From contig NC_058516.1 in NCBI RefSeq assembly GCF_020382885.2, forward strand, positions 11,510,902 through 11,574,901: DNA of 64,000 nucleotides. The letters run 5' to 3'. The stretch is from Scatophagus argus (taxonomy: Eukaryota > Chordata > Actinopteri > Scatophagidae). Position 1 is the stretch's first letter, and every line of letters starts with the position of its first letter. The translations under genes were made by a program, and so were the position numbers. The notes beneath the pieces are model-generated. The model was not told the origin of the DNA and did not search any database. It saw only the letters and a list, made by a program, of their open reading frames with translations. Below, piece by piece: positions 48,101-60,800 of the stretch.

Positions 48101-50156
48101 GTGTCATTTAGCTGTGAAACAAAAGCTTATGGCAGATCGGTCAGCCTTTTTTGCTGAATGATGTGGTTACGGCATTAGTGAGGCCCGCCGAGTGTTTTGG
48201 GTTTCACCATTGGCAGCTACGAAATGAATTGCTGCAAACTATCCTCTTTAGTGTTCTCAGGTAGCCCATACAAATAAAACCAACTACCTTGCCTCTTAGT
48301 CATCTTTCAAATCAAGTATTTGCTTACATACTGTAACAGTAACTTCGACAAAAATGGTCAATGACTCTTAGAAAGGAATTTTAAGGTGATAATATACCAG
48401 TGTGTTTACAGTTTACTACCCTCAAATGGCCGAAATAAATGCACCTTTAAATCAGACAATTTTCATGCTTAAAAGTATCCAAGAGTGCTGACACAGCATT
48501 CAGCGTGGTTATTTGACTTATTTGACGTATTCAGGAATCTTGTATGGAAAACTAAAATTGTGATAATTGTGATTTTAATTCGCAATAAAGGTTTTACATG
48601 TGTGTTTTTCAAAATCAGAGGCAGAATCCCGTCAAGCTTTTAACAATCCGCCAATATAGTTTGACTGAGTATCCCATCATGCTGGCTTTTCCTATTCCAC
48701 AGATCCCCAAACTCCCAAGCCTCATGGAGGAAGTGAGTACACACAACCTCAACTTGCTCATTTCTTGCCAATTCTTGACACATAGTTAGGTAACAAATGA
48801 AAGTAAAAACAAGTCTAAATTGCAGTGGGAAGCCTCTAGAACACACAAAGAAGACATTCATTTCAGGAAAAGTAATATTTGTGTATCTTGTTTGCTCCTA
48901 GATGGCTTTGGGTTCAATCTGGCAGATGCTCTCAATCCAGGTAAAATGTTTTCTTTCATATAATTATTCCATATGGTTTCCACTTTCGCCCAGCATGTGA
49001 AAGCTCCCTGGACTGAAACCAGGCAGAAACAGTCTGCTTTGATGAGAATTTCCCCTATGTGGGACTGATAAAGTCCTATTTTATCATACCTCTAAATGAC
49101 TCTGCAAGTGTAGGTGGATCTGAATCTCTATTTGCTAGATGATGATTGATGAATTAGTGATTGACTGATTGATTAGAATTAGTGATTAACATTTGCTTCT
49201 AACCATATGAGTGACTTTAGTGTTCTGCTAGAACTGCTACCATAACACTTTGTTCACTGAACAAAGTCAACCTGTAGTCACGTTACTGATCTACATTCAC
49301 ACCCAACCAAGATGTTTATTTAGGGTCTCATTTGTATGATAGCTTGTTTGTCTTATGCTGATTATCTCTTTCTAGAAGGTTATTCAAACATATTTCAGCC
49401 AAATTTGGTGAAACTTGGGCCGTGGAACAAGTGACTGGATTCTTATGTGGTATAGCACCACCATGTGGTCATGTATGGAAGCACCTAATGAACAACTCAC
49501 AAACCCTGTATTGAAGAATTACCACACACATTTCTGCCCAGATTCTCCACTATTTTATTTTTTTTCTATAAATTTTATTTTGCACATGTAAAAATATCTT
49601 GTTTTTTGTTTTTGCAAAAGTAGAGCACATATGGACAGTGTGATCCATTAACTTGTATACCAGAAACATGACTTTCAAATGTTTACAACTCAATGGTTAT
49701 GAGTCTGAATTACTTCAGTCACCATTATCATCTATCACTATATGTTTTTGGATGTCTTTAACTGTTAAAATACTAGATTCAGCTCATCATCCAGTCCTGG
49801 CAGAGGTATTTTTAAGTGACTTATGACATGTTCAGTCCAATGCTCTTGTTCCTACAGCTGAAAAACCCACTGGTAAACCCTCTGGAGAAGGTTAGTCTAT
49901 AAACCTCATCCCTTCTTTTATTATATGGTCATCTAATCAATTTGATATTATGATGTTTCAAAGACGTTTCTGTTTCGCTTTGAAATGAAACTTTGTTTTG
50001 CTTTGATGGTATTTTTTATCCTGTGACCAAATGAATCACATTCTAAATTCTCCCACAGATTATGAGAAAGACGTGATCCAAAAGCTGAGAAAAGTCATTG
50101 AGAATCAAAGTGAGCAGTTGAAGATGCTGATGAAGCTGGTGGCTCGCATGAATTAA
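45161..50156 (+). CDS. CD99-family protein without membrane anchor (secreted CD99-like)
   Basis: Exons: 45161-45224, 46034-46066, 46914-46952, 47462-47494, 47644-47688, (47822-47860, donor lost), 48703-48732, 48902-48940, 49858-49890, 50059-50156. Without the broken exon the product is 137 residues; with it, 150. Residues 1-22 are a signal peptide (FFLLLVTGTVTVKG) very like that of the neighbouring cd99. Then come the CD99-type acidic motif SDLSDALDD, a furin-type site R-H-K-R at residues 42-45, Pro/Lys-rich and FGFNLADALNP modules, and a last exon encoding about 32 residues with an unbroken hydrophobic heptad pattern (I, L, I, Q, L, L, V, M) and one N-Q-S sequon. There is no membrane segment and no YQKKKLCFK tail anywhere before cd99. 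It lies upstream of cd99 in the same orientation and is clearly a tandem paralogue. AATAAA at 50206-50211 and 50556-50561. Function unknown. Confidence 0.8.
45599..45724 (-). repeat. Teleost interspersed repeat A, inverted 3' part
   Basis: Reads 'ccattttctataccgcttat', 'gggtcgcgggggagctggag' and 'ggactggtcgccagtcaatc', the reverse of the 3' half of the copy at 1390. In intron 1 of the CD99-like gene. Confidence 0.8.
47822..47860 (+). pseudogene. Decayed exon of the CD99-like gene (GT donor lost)
   Basis: A good acceptor (ttctgttttag) leads into 39 bases encoding NDFGLDLVHALKP, the same module as DDFGLDLGDALGP in cd99. All its homologues end CCAG/gtaaa; here the text is CCAG/ggaaaac, so the donor GT is GG. 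The exon is phase 1 at both ends, so skipping keeps the frame. Reading through instead adds about 15 residues and a stop. Confidence 0.6.
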
Positions 50157-50205
50157 AGGCCCGTGTGCTGAATGTGGAGACGCAGGAAGAAATATGTGAG
50201 TTGAA

Positions 50206-50211
50206 AATAAA
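50206..50211 (+). terminator. Poly(A) signal, CD99-like gene (proximal)
   Basis: AATAAA, 50 bases after the stop codon. A second AATAAA lies at 50556-50561. Confidence 0.55.
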
Positions 50212-50561
50212 TGTTTTCCCATGTTTATATATATTTATGTATGATTATTTACATTTCCTCTCTGCTCACTTTCACTGACAGAATCTTACTTTTGCTTTTA
50301 GCCACGAATGGGAGTTTCATGATGCATTCCTTTTTATGCCTGTTTAATCCTTTTTTGTGTATTCCTGTTATGCCTATGTAATCCCTTTTCCTGATGAATA
50401 ACCATTTATGGAAAAAATGTAATCTATATATTCATCACAAAGTCATTCTTTGAATATAATCTACTGTATGTTTAATGCAAAATGAAAGCTTAATGGGTGA
50501 TGATGATTGATGGAGGTTACTGTTTAAAGATATTTTATTACACTTTTGGTTGATCAATAAA

Positions 50562-51780
50562 GATGAGCATGACTGTTTAACTTGTGTGTATGTGATTTTT
50601 TTATTAGGCTTCACATTAAACCCTATTATTAAAATAATAATAATAATAATAATAATACTGATTCCAAACTTAAGTTAACAACAAGTTAGATAGACATTAT
50701 TTCATTAGGGCTGAGTAATTTTCATTACCAATTAATATGCCTTTTATTTTCATAATTAGTTAATTTAATTAAGTGATGACTTCAAATTGCTCCTTTTGTC
50801 CAACCAACAGTCCAAAACCCCAAAGCTCTTCATTTAACAATATAAATAACAAAAAAACCCCCAGCAAATCCTTGAATCTGCACACATTTGAAATTTTTGC
50901 CCGAAAAAAAAAAAGACCAAAATCAGTAAATAATTATCAAACAATTTCCTTACCATCAGCTTCGATTAATTGACTAATCATTGCTGTTCAAATCGTCCTC
51001 AATGAAAAATCAAGACCATATGCACACAGGAGCTTTAAGTTAACAGAAAAGTAAAATTAACAGAAGCTGAAGCTATCAGAACCAATAATTCAAGATGAAG
51101 GCTACATCCACCATACACTGGATGGCGCACAAGTTTCAGTAGAGGCCATTTTACTGTGCTCATACTGGAGCCGCTGGGCACGGAACTACACCCATACCGT
51201 TTGGAATCCAGTCACTCCTCCTGCTCCTTACTTTTCCACGTGAAAATAAATTTGGTCTAACAGGTAGAAAGAGATTACGCCTTAATGTGATTTTTAATGT
51301 GGCACTGATGCTGCATGAAAACGTACAAATGTACTTTTTCCCTTTCCTTGTTTTGTTTTGTTCATATAAAGCGTATGGATAAAAAATAACAACAACAAAC
51401 ATAAAAAACCCCACGAGAATATGAGGTATAAAAGTTTTGTCACATATTTGTGGCTAAATATAGTTCTGGATAGCTTAAATAAACGCAGTTACCCCATCAA
51501 TTTGAATTAAAAAAAAAAGATTATAATTTTAAACGTTAATACACATGTCCCACATTCTTTATACGTGCATGTAACGCCCCTGTGAACGCCCCATAGAAAG
51601 GCTGCCACACCCAGTGTTGTGTTCATGGGACAGACTTGACTCATAACAAGCTGTAATAGGACACTATGTCGGGTTGAGCTGTTGCAGTCTGGACAAGAAA
51701 GCTGCGTCCACACACACAAAAAAAACTTTTGTTAGCTAACTCGAGACGGACTTATGCTAACGTAGCTGGACGAGTTTACA
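50562..51780. other. Intergenic region between the two CD99-family genes
   Basis: Holds an AAT microsatellite near 50634-50656 and nothing coding that I can support. The last 100-150 bases are the presumed promoter and 5' UTR of cd99, without a clear TATA box. Confidence 0.55.
50634..50656. repeat. (AAT)n microsatellite
   Basis: About eight AAT/TAA units. Confidence 0.85.
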
Positions 51781-51823
51781 GGACTAAAAGTTGACTGCGA
51801 AGGAATAACAGTTAAGAACAAAC

Positions 51824-54800
51824 ATGAAGTTGTGTTTGAGGAGTTTTTTGCTTTTTTTTCTCGTTACCGGAGCATTAACTCAAGGTAAGTCTGTGCTCGT
51901 TATTTTTTTTTTGTTGGGATTATCAGTAACTGTGTTATAGTTATGTTTTATACTGCTATTACCTTTTTAGGGTGACGCAGGAAAGACGTGACTAATTAAA
52001 GGCTTCTCCTTGAACTGTAGCTGTTAGCTAACTTTCTCTGTTAGCCTCACAGAAGCTGCAAAGGGGCGACTTGTGTTGCTACAAATCACTAGCTTTGAGC
52101 TCATTACCTCACGATGGCGAATTTTCCCCCCATCAGTGTGTCCCTCAGCTCCCTGGCTTCTTTGTCCACTTCACATTATAGAGACTTATGTCTTTTGGGT
52201 TGAGCAGGTCTTAAGTTTATAACGAGCTCAGTTTCACTACTAAGGTGTAATCCCTTTATTTGATTAATGTATTCAAATGAGGGAAGAAATTAATCAGAAA
52301 CTGAGTGTACAGGGTTGAGATTTTAATTCACAGGGCTGCTGTGGACAGAGAATATTTAGCCCATAAAATAGCCACCATGTATAAGTTTTTCTTTAAAAGT
52401 CTATCCTGGGGGTCCAGGGGGTCGTTTTAGCTCCTCTAGCAGATGATTTCAGAAAGAAATTTAATTTAATTTTAACTTAAGTTACTTTATTAATCCCAAG
52501 ATGGGAAATGACTTATCTGCATTTAACCCATCACTGATTGAAACGCACACACACATGCAACATGCAGTGAAACACGCCCGGGGAGCATAATGAGGGTTAA
52601 GTGCCTTGCTCAAGGGCACAGCAGCCGGCTAAAAGAAAGGCATAAGCACTGTTTAGCAGTTGTAGCACTTATGCTACATAATCCTCTATATGCCTGCTGC
52701 ACTTCCTGTAAAGGAGGATGAGGTCCGGCGGAGAAAACCACAAACACGCCAAGGAGAAGTAGATGGCACGCTGTTTGGTTTTGTTGCTTAGTAACAATTT
52801 TTTTGCAGATATTTTGCAGAGATTTGATGTCTTTAATTCGGACCATACTCAGACCCGCTCCTCTGCTCCGTAAGATGACACCGCGAAGCTTGCATCAGGA
52901 CATTATATTTGGAACACAGTGTCCCCGCGCCTTATGTACAGCATGAAACTGTAAAGAATGTCCACACACATAAGATTAACCTGTCCCCTGTAAGACTTTT
53001 GTGTGGCTTTGGATGGATGTTTTTCAGCCTTTTTTTGTTCTCTTGTGAGGGAAACAACTCGCTAGTTTCACAAGTGACTCATGCTTCAGAGCTGCTCGGT
53101 GTATCAGCCAACGCTGCCATAGCAACCGGCAAATATATTGTATGACTCCCCCTTGCTACGCCTGAACACAGAACACATGTGCTTCCGATGGAAAAACACA
53201 GGATACAGTAGTAGTAGTAGTAGTAAAGTCATAGGTACTTAGAGAACAGCACATAAATATTGTCACAATGGTTTATTTAAGAAAACAGCTCCTGTTGACT
53301 TTCATATCCTGTTACTCCAGCAGGTTACACTGTTAATAACGATGTTAACCGGTAACGGCGTTCCTTATGTGTTTCTCATACAGGCTTTGACCTGAGTGAT
53401 GGTCTGGATGATTTAGGTGAGTGAATCTCAGCGATGGAGGAGTATGATGATCTATTATCTATTTAGAATCAGTTTATTTATCGTGTATTTCGATTTAAGC
53501 GGAACATTGAGCGTCAAGAGGACGCCGGCTAGAAATTTCAACCTGCTGTCGGGTTAATAATCGCTCAGTTTTCTTTTTCGTTTGTTAGCACCAACGCCCG
53601 CAAAACCCAAAGAGCAACCAAAGCAGCCAGAGAAGCCTAAAACTAACGGTTTGTATCCTTTCACCTCTTACAGAATATAATCAGTCAAATTGTCAAAATA
53701 ATAAAATAAACAGGTAGCAACACACACACACACACAGAGTGAAAAGAGAGTATCATTTGTTCAGTGTTTAAAGCTTGTGTATTTGTATTTATAGATGACT
53801 TTGGACTCGATTTGGGGGATGCTCTCGGCCCAGGTAAACCTCGTGAGATCACATTACATTATTACTAATCACTAATTAAGATCTGAAGAGCTTCCTCTTT
53901 TAATTAGAGTTTCTGAATTGGAGTTTCTGAAGTTCACACAGTCCAATTTTTCCGTATTCACTTACTTATGAATGCTGTTCCTATTTTCATACCCACAGAC
54001 CCCACCCCCAAACCTGATAAACCTGCTGTTAACCCACCAAAGACTGGAGGAGGTGATTTAATACGTTGTGAATTCTTATTTATTTTACTTGGATGTTAAA
54101 GAAAAATGTGCAGAGTCAAACCAACAATCCTACTAACAAGTTTGTGTATTTGTGTATTATAGGTGGACTTGATTTAGAGGATGCTCTTGGCCCAGGTAAA
54201 CCTATTGGAAAGAGATGCACTTGCACAACATCATAAATAAACTGTATGTAAGCTACATGAAGCAGGAGTTCTCTTACTGTAAATCAACACTGTGATTGGT
54301 TCTCCCCCAAATAGCGATAGTCCAATTATAGCACAGTGTCATACATGCAGCTGCTTATTTAGATCGCTTGAACAGAGTTCTTCTTTTGGATTAAATTTAG
54401 ATTCATTTATAAAACCACCCCACTCATGAGCGATGTTGGTTTAAAAACCACTTAGCTGGTTGATTATTTATTTATTTTTTTTTGGTCGGCTCAAATGGCA
54501 GTGGTCGGTGGTAAAAACATAAAGCGCACATGAGCAGCTTGACAGATGTACATTTTCCACACAGAAACGCCTCCTACAACCTAAAAGACTACTCACAGAA
54601 CACTCCTCCAAAATAAAAATCGCTTTAAGATGTATTCGTTTATGTTTTTGCATTTGATTTAACTTATAGACAGTAAATAAACAATTAAAAGTACAAATTT
54701 GGCCAAGTATATTCTCAACCTTTAATCTCTGTCATGTTGCTGTCTGGCCTGTCTAGCTTTTCTTGTGGTTCATTATCATTTCAAAATGATACTTTTTTTT

Positions 54801-57800
54801 TCCCCCTCTAATTTTTCTGAGAAGTTTGGTTTTAATTAGTTATGTGAACACTTGCTCATGACTGGGACATATAGGTGGATCTTGATCCTGCAGCTCCACC
54901 GCCTTATCACTATAGAGCAGATTCTGGCTCAAAACGTGTGTGTGGGGCGTAAAGGAAATTTTGGTTTCAGTTTCGCACAGCGCGAGGAAGTGGATACTGT
55001 GTTATCTGTTTTTATATGTCAGCGGGTCCCAGAATGAATCTGTTTTCTTTTACTGAATTAGGATCAAGGAACTTTTATTGTCATACCAGCTCACATTTAC
55101 ATGCTTATGGTGCGAAATTAGGACTCAGGTACTGGGAGCAATAGATCGGATATAAAAAAAATATGAAATGAAAAGTTGAATAAAAAATAAAAATATAAGC
55201 TAAGTAAAAATAGAATATATAGGCTAAGGACAAATACAATAAAAAAAACTAAACATTCTGAGAAATAACTAAATAAGAAGCCAGTTTAGCATGTGCAGCA
55301 TAAATATGCATGCAAGTGTGTGGTGGTCCAGGAAGGTAGTACTTGATCCTTGAATTATGAATGTTGTTAATATCTTTGCCCCCACAGATCCCAAACCCAA
55401 GCCTGACAAACCTGCCGTCAACCCTCCAAAGAGTGGAGGAGGTGAGTCTTCTGCTCATTTAACGTCTTTGTGACTTCCTTGGTGCCACAAAGCTCCACTG
55501 TTATGTATTTGACGGGAGCGTAATGAAGATTTTTAGACCTTTGGTTGTTCGTTTTGTGAAGGTGGTGGATCTTTCGACGACTCGGACTTGTTCGAAGTTG
55601 GTGGCGGGGACTACAAGCCCGACGGAGGCCGCTCAGGAGGTAAGACAATTTTTTTGACTTTGCCGTTGCTTTTCTTATCCTTGTTTTGCTTGTGGTGTCA
55701 GCTGCTTGATCAAATGTCACCTAAATGCGTTAGACGGTGTTCACACGAGCCTTCATGGTTAAATATACACTGTCTGATTTATTACAGCATCCCCGTGTCC
55801 TAAAATACATCTCAGTGTACTCTCGATGTTTTGTAGCCCAACACAGTTTGCAGTTCATTCTGAGAAAAATCAATGGAAGAAATCTCAATTATATGGGTGG
55901 CTTTTAATAAAATTAGGACGTGGATATAAAGCGACATTGATAATCTCTCCAAGATCATATTGTAATTACTGAAACAAGATAAAACACCATTAAAATATAC
56001 TAAAATGTTGCTTTTACTTTACTACAAAGTAGCTGTGCAATTTAACGCATTATTATCGTCTTCCTAGAACTAGATCTGAATCTTGGTTTAAACCAAGCAT
56101 ATGTCACAAATGTTAAGAAAACCAATGAACTATTGGTTTTTTTGTGGTATCACAATGGATTGAATTGTGTTTTCTCACTTTAAGACTTATCGACTAGTCT
56201 AAGTTTAATCTTCCGTTTACATTCCAGGCAAATTAGTCGTTATGGACATCCGCATGCCCCCCTCCGCGTTCAGTCAAATCAGACCCGCGCATTTGAACGA
56301 ATCGTGATGCCAAAGACAAAGACGCTGCCTCTTTGCTTTGTGTTCTCTGTGCTGTTGTTGAGTCAGAGTATGGAAGTAATTAGATGTTCTTCTACCAAAG
56401 AAAAGGGGAAAAAAAGGAATCAAAAAACCCACAGGCTTTCCAGGGTAATCAGAGCCACATGGTTTTCACATTTGATTCTGAACGGTCGTATAGATGAAGC
56501 AGCAACTACAGTGAGCCGTTATTATTTCCTATAGACCCTAACACCACTTTTCTTTTAAATCCAGGGCGTGCAATGGACCCTGGCAACGATCCTCAGGGTA
56601 TGTTTTATATATTTTTAATTCTACTGTATCATGTATTGAAAAAATACCCCCCAAAAAAATCTGACCATTAGGAGCACTAGATTGATTTGCATCTTGTATT
56701 CCTGACAGGTGGTGCCGATCAGCCTCAAGGTAAGCCTTACGTTGATGTACTTCCTCTCTTTGTGTCCGTGCTCTGTCAGTGTCACCTTGGGTATTGTTAT
56801 ACGTTCCTGTTGAAACGCTGAGTCGTTCAGCTCTTCCTGGGTATTTCCTTTTTCCCTCCTAGAGGAAGTTGCGTTCACTGCTCCCGTCTGTCCTGATTTA
56901 CCAGTTGTTGTGTCGGTGTTTTCTTCACCCCCCCCCGGCCTCCCCTTGCATATTGAATTGTCGTTATGCTTGCGGTTTTGAAATCAGCTCATTATGTTGT
57001 TATATTTGTCTGGCAACGCTGGTGTCTTTGACAATTAAATGACAGTTGGCTTTAGTCCCATACTGGTAGTCATATTGGTACCCCTGGTCTGGTGTCTTTG
57101 GCTAAAACCCTGCTACGATTGTGTGTCGTTGCAGATCCAGACCTTCTGTGGGGCCAAATCCTGAAGATGCTAAATGCTAACATGCCTGAGGAATTCTATT
57201 TGTGGATTTCCAACTTAAAACAAACAGTAACACCTCTTTTAGAGAGGGTCATGGATCTGCTGCAAGCTATACCATGAATCATCAGTCCATAAGTTCTGAT
57301 TGACTCTTGATGCGGTTTTTAAAGTTATTTTTGAACATTTTGGATTGGGTCTAGTGCTATCTATCCTGGGTGCACTTCTTTTTGCTCTTTGACCTCTGAC
57401 TTATGAACGCTCACGACTGCAGGTCTGTGCTTGAGCTGGAAAATGTGTTCGATTGGTGTATTGAACCACCGTTCTAAGACTCGGAAATGCCCGGTCGCTG
57501 AGCCACCCAGACAGTTCATGCTAGCAGCGCCGCAGGAAAATAATGTTGCGTTGACTTTAATCCTGTGCTTCCAGACTTACCAGACAGCCTTTGTTTGGGT
57601 GTGTACATACATTCCTTTTTTTTCTTAGGCAGCTCACCTGTTCATAAAGTGTCATGACTCATTTATGTGTTAGTTTACAGCATTAATAATGCAGTTTGAA
57701 CTCACGTTACCTTTCTTTTATTGTGTGGAACAAAACGCAACCAATGTTTATTGGTGAATGTGGTACTTTTCTTAAAAATAGATAAAAATTTTGGTTCGTG

Positions 57801-60800
57801 TTGGTTTTTTTTTTATATATTTGTTGGTCACTGAACATGTGGAAAATCGATCGACTTAAGATACTGTGTTGATACTCAAAGACTTAATTTTCATTAATAG
57901 TTTACATGCAACGATTTGCAACTATGGCTCATTTTGTGTTGCGTTTAAAACCGCCCACAGATTACCCCTGTGATACTACCTATAACGAGCTAGGCATGCA
58001 CAACACATATCAACTGATAAATTACAGACCCGATAATGAAATTATAGCTGAAATATGAAAATAGGACCGTTAACACAAAACCGAAGCGCGTTCATTCACT
58101 TAGCTGTTGCAGCATTCACACACTGTATAGTAGGCAGTGTCAGAATTCATCACGTTGTCGTTAGCGTCGATGTTTTTCACAGCTTCAGGCGAAAGTAACA
58201 CGTTTGTCTTTTGCAATACCTTCCTGCAAGGGGTTCAGAGAGGAGAGAAAATGGAATATTAAACCATCCATCTTAGCTCACCGCATCTTAGCCTTTTCTA
58301 ACCTTGTATGTGTTAAGTACAGGATATAAACTTCTTTTTAAAAAATATGAAAATGTGAAGTTAATGGGCCATGACTGGCCATGAATTTGCTGAAAAGAGT
58401 CCTTATTGTGTAACCCCCACCAAGAACACAGTCCTATAAAACAGTATATTGTGTGACTTACAGTATCACAGTATGTTTTGCAATAAATTGATTTGTAACC
58501 CACGTGTTATGATTAGGGATGATGATTTTAATGTTCAAATGGTTGATCACTGAACTAGTTGTTCTCTGATAACTAAACCGGACATTTTTACTGTATAGAT
58601 CTGTAAAGATATTCATAAATAGCGGTTACATCACTGAGTCTAGTCCAAAAAAATGCAAATATTTGAATTAATTACAAAAAAAGCAATTACTCGAAAAGTA
58701 CTTGAGTACTCGTGCCCTTCCATGAACATGACACATATCATATTGCCAGAATCTGATACACCAATTATCCTAATATTTTATTTAGCACTAAATAAGCTGA
58801 CAGCAAAAGTGTGTGTTTAAGAAAGCTGAATGAAAAACCTGAGCCGTACGTTAAGACTCCGAAACAGATATACTTTAGCGACCTTGCTTCCTTGCTTCAC
58901 ATATACATCCATGAGAAAAAAAACTCTTTTTTTTTTTTTTATTAATGTGTTTTCTGTCATTGCCTCATGCCATGTCACACCTTGTATCGTCCACAGCCAG
59001 CTAACATTCTCAACATAGCCCTCTTTTGTTGTTGTTGTTTTAAGCCCTTTGGCACTTTTTAGCTGTTGAGTAGTTCTTTGTGTACTCTTTGGTAACTGGC
59101 AGAATATTTATTTTTGGTGGGCTCATTGTAGTTCAAACTTTTCCTTGAGTCTTTATGGAATATGGATGCATAATGAAATAAAACGAACAAGTGGAATGGT
59201 CAGTGTTTAGTTAATAGTTGTCAAGGATGAAAACCCAAAAAATGCTGATGTGTGACATAATCCTTTCGAAATCAGAGCAAAAAGCTCAATTACACAGCAG
59301 CATTATGTTTGTGAAATATACTTTATACACACACACCATACAGTAGCTATATTACAGTGAAGTTTATGTGATAAAATAGAAAAGAATCCCGGAATATTGC
59401 CTATAATATATAATGATGTACATCAAGTTAAATAATGCACCTTAAAATAAGTGTTACTACTTCTTATGATATTAATAATATGACACTACACATATTTATA
59501 TGCAGATATGTGAAAAAAAAAGAACTCATGAAGTACGAGAAACATTTTCTAAAAAATAAATAATAAAGGAATGAACACAATTAGGAATGAAAGTAGAATC
59601 CTCGATAAGGTTCAGCCATTCACATGCAAGAGTGGTTTGAGGGTTCACCGCTTTGCAAACGATCGTTTTATTTACGTTTTAATCCGAGTCACAATTTTTG
59701 GATTATTTTCCCCGGATTACCGGTGCTTAAAATGATATTTGGCCCGTAGGTAAAAGGAGTGACAAGGATGGAGGATAGAATTCAGCCCCTGGGGGTTATT
59801 GTGATTCAAGTGGGGGCACTTTTGGCGTTGGGGAAAAAGAGCACACTCAGCATTTTCCAGCAGTAAGTCATGCTGGAGGCTGGCATCGTGTTTTTCTTTG
59901 CTTTTTTTTTTTTTTTTTCCCCTGTCCAGCCAACGCCTTATTTTAGTACACTGCACCATCACGAGGCGCACCTCTTCCTCATGACTCACTCTGCTCCTAA
60001 AGTCATATTAGAAGAGACCGACTTATTATTCATGCGGCCACAGTGTGTGTTGTTCTTGGTGTCATCCTCCCTTTGTGTGTGTGTGTGTGTGCTGCTCCGC
60101 CCCTGCCGTGGGTGTGTTGTTCGCTTTTCCCTTTGAATCAAGCTCTCTGGATCTGTTCTCTCTTGTACCCAGAGTTATTCTAACCCGTTTGTTGTATCTA
60201 CATTTCATGTCTTAGGGCTTATGTTCTGGTTTGATTACATTCTAACTTCTCCCTTACAGTAAGCCCTGGGAAGTTTTTACTAGTGCAGGCAGATTCTAAG
60301 TGTTATTAAAAGTTATTGACTGCCACCTTGTGGAAAACTGAACCTATGACAGTTTAGGAATCATGGCCTTTCGTTGGCCTGAAATGATACACATTGCTGC
60401 ATATGTGCGAAAGAGTTTGATAAGGACTGAAGGTTCTAAAGATAGGCAAACCCCTTCCTGTATCAAAGTGCAGTCCGCTGCTTGTATTTTTTGTCCTACA
60501 GCAGCTGCATCTGGACCCATTGCGGGTATTGTCAGCGCTATAGGAGTGGCTCTGCTGGGAGCCGCATCCAGTTACTTTGCTTACCAGAAGAAAAAGCTCT
60601 GCTTCAAGCTGCAGGGAGGTCAGTACGTCTTTCTTTATATTTGAGATATCTTTTGAATGCCGTATGCAGACACATTCCGAGAGTGACAAATAAAATGAAG
60701 CATAATGCTGTTACGACAGCAGCAGTGGTGTCACAGGGATGATCACACTAATACATTTTTTTTTATCATTTAGGGGCGGATCCAGAGAGCGGTAAAGGCC

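Noticed and set aside
60363..60644. 93-codon frame starting upstream of the cd99 membrane exon
   Set aside because: The true exon begins at the acceptor 60501/60502; the upstream codons are intronic.
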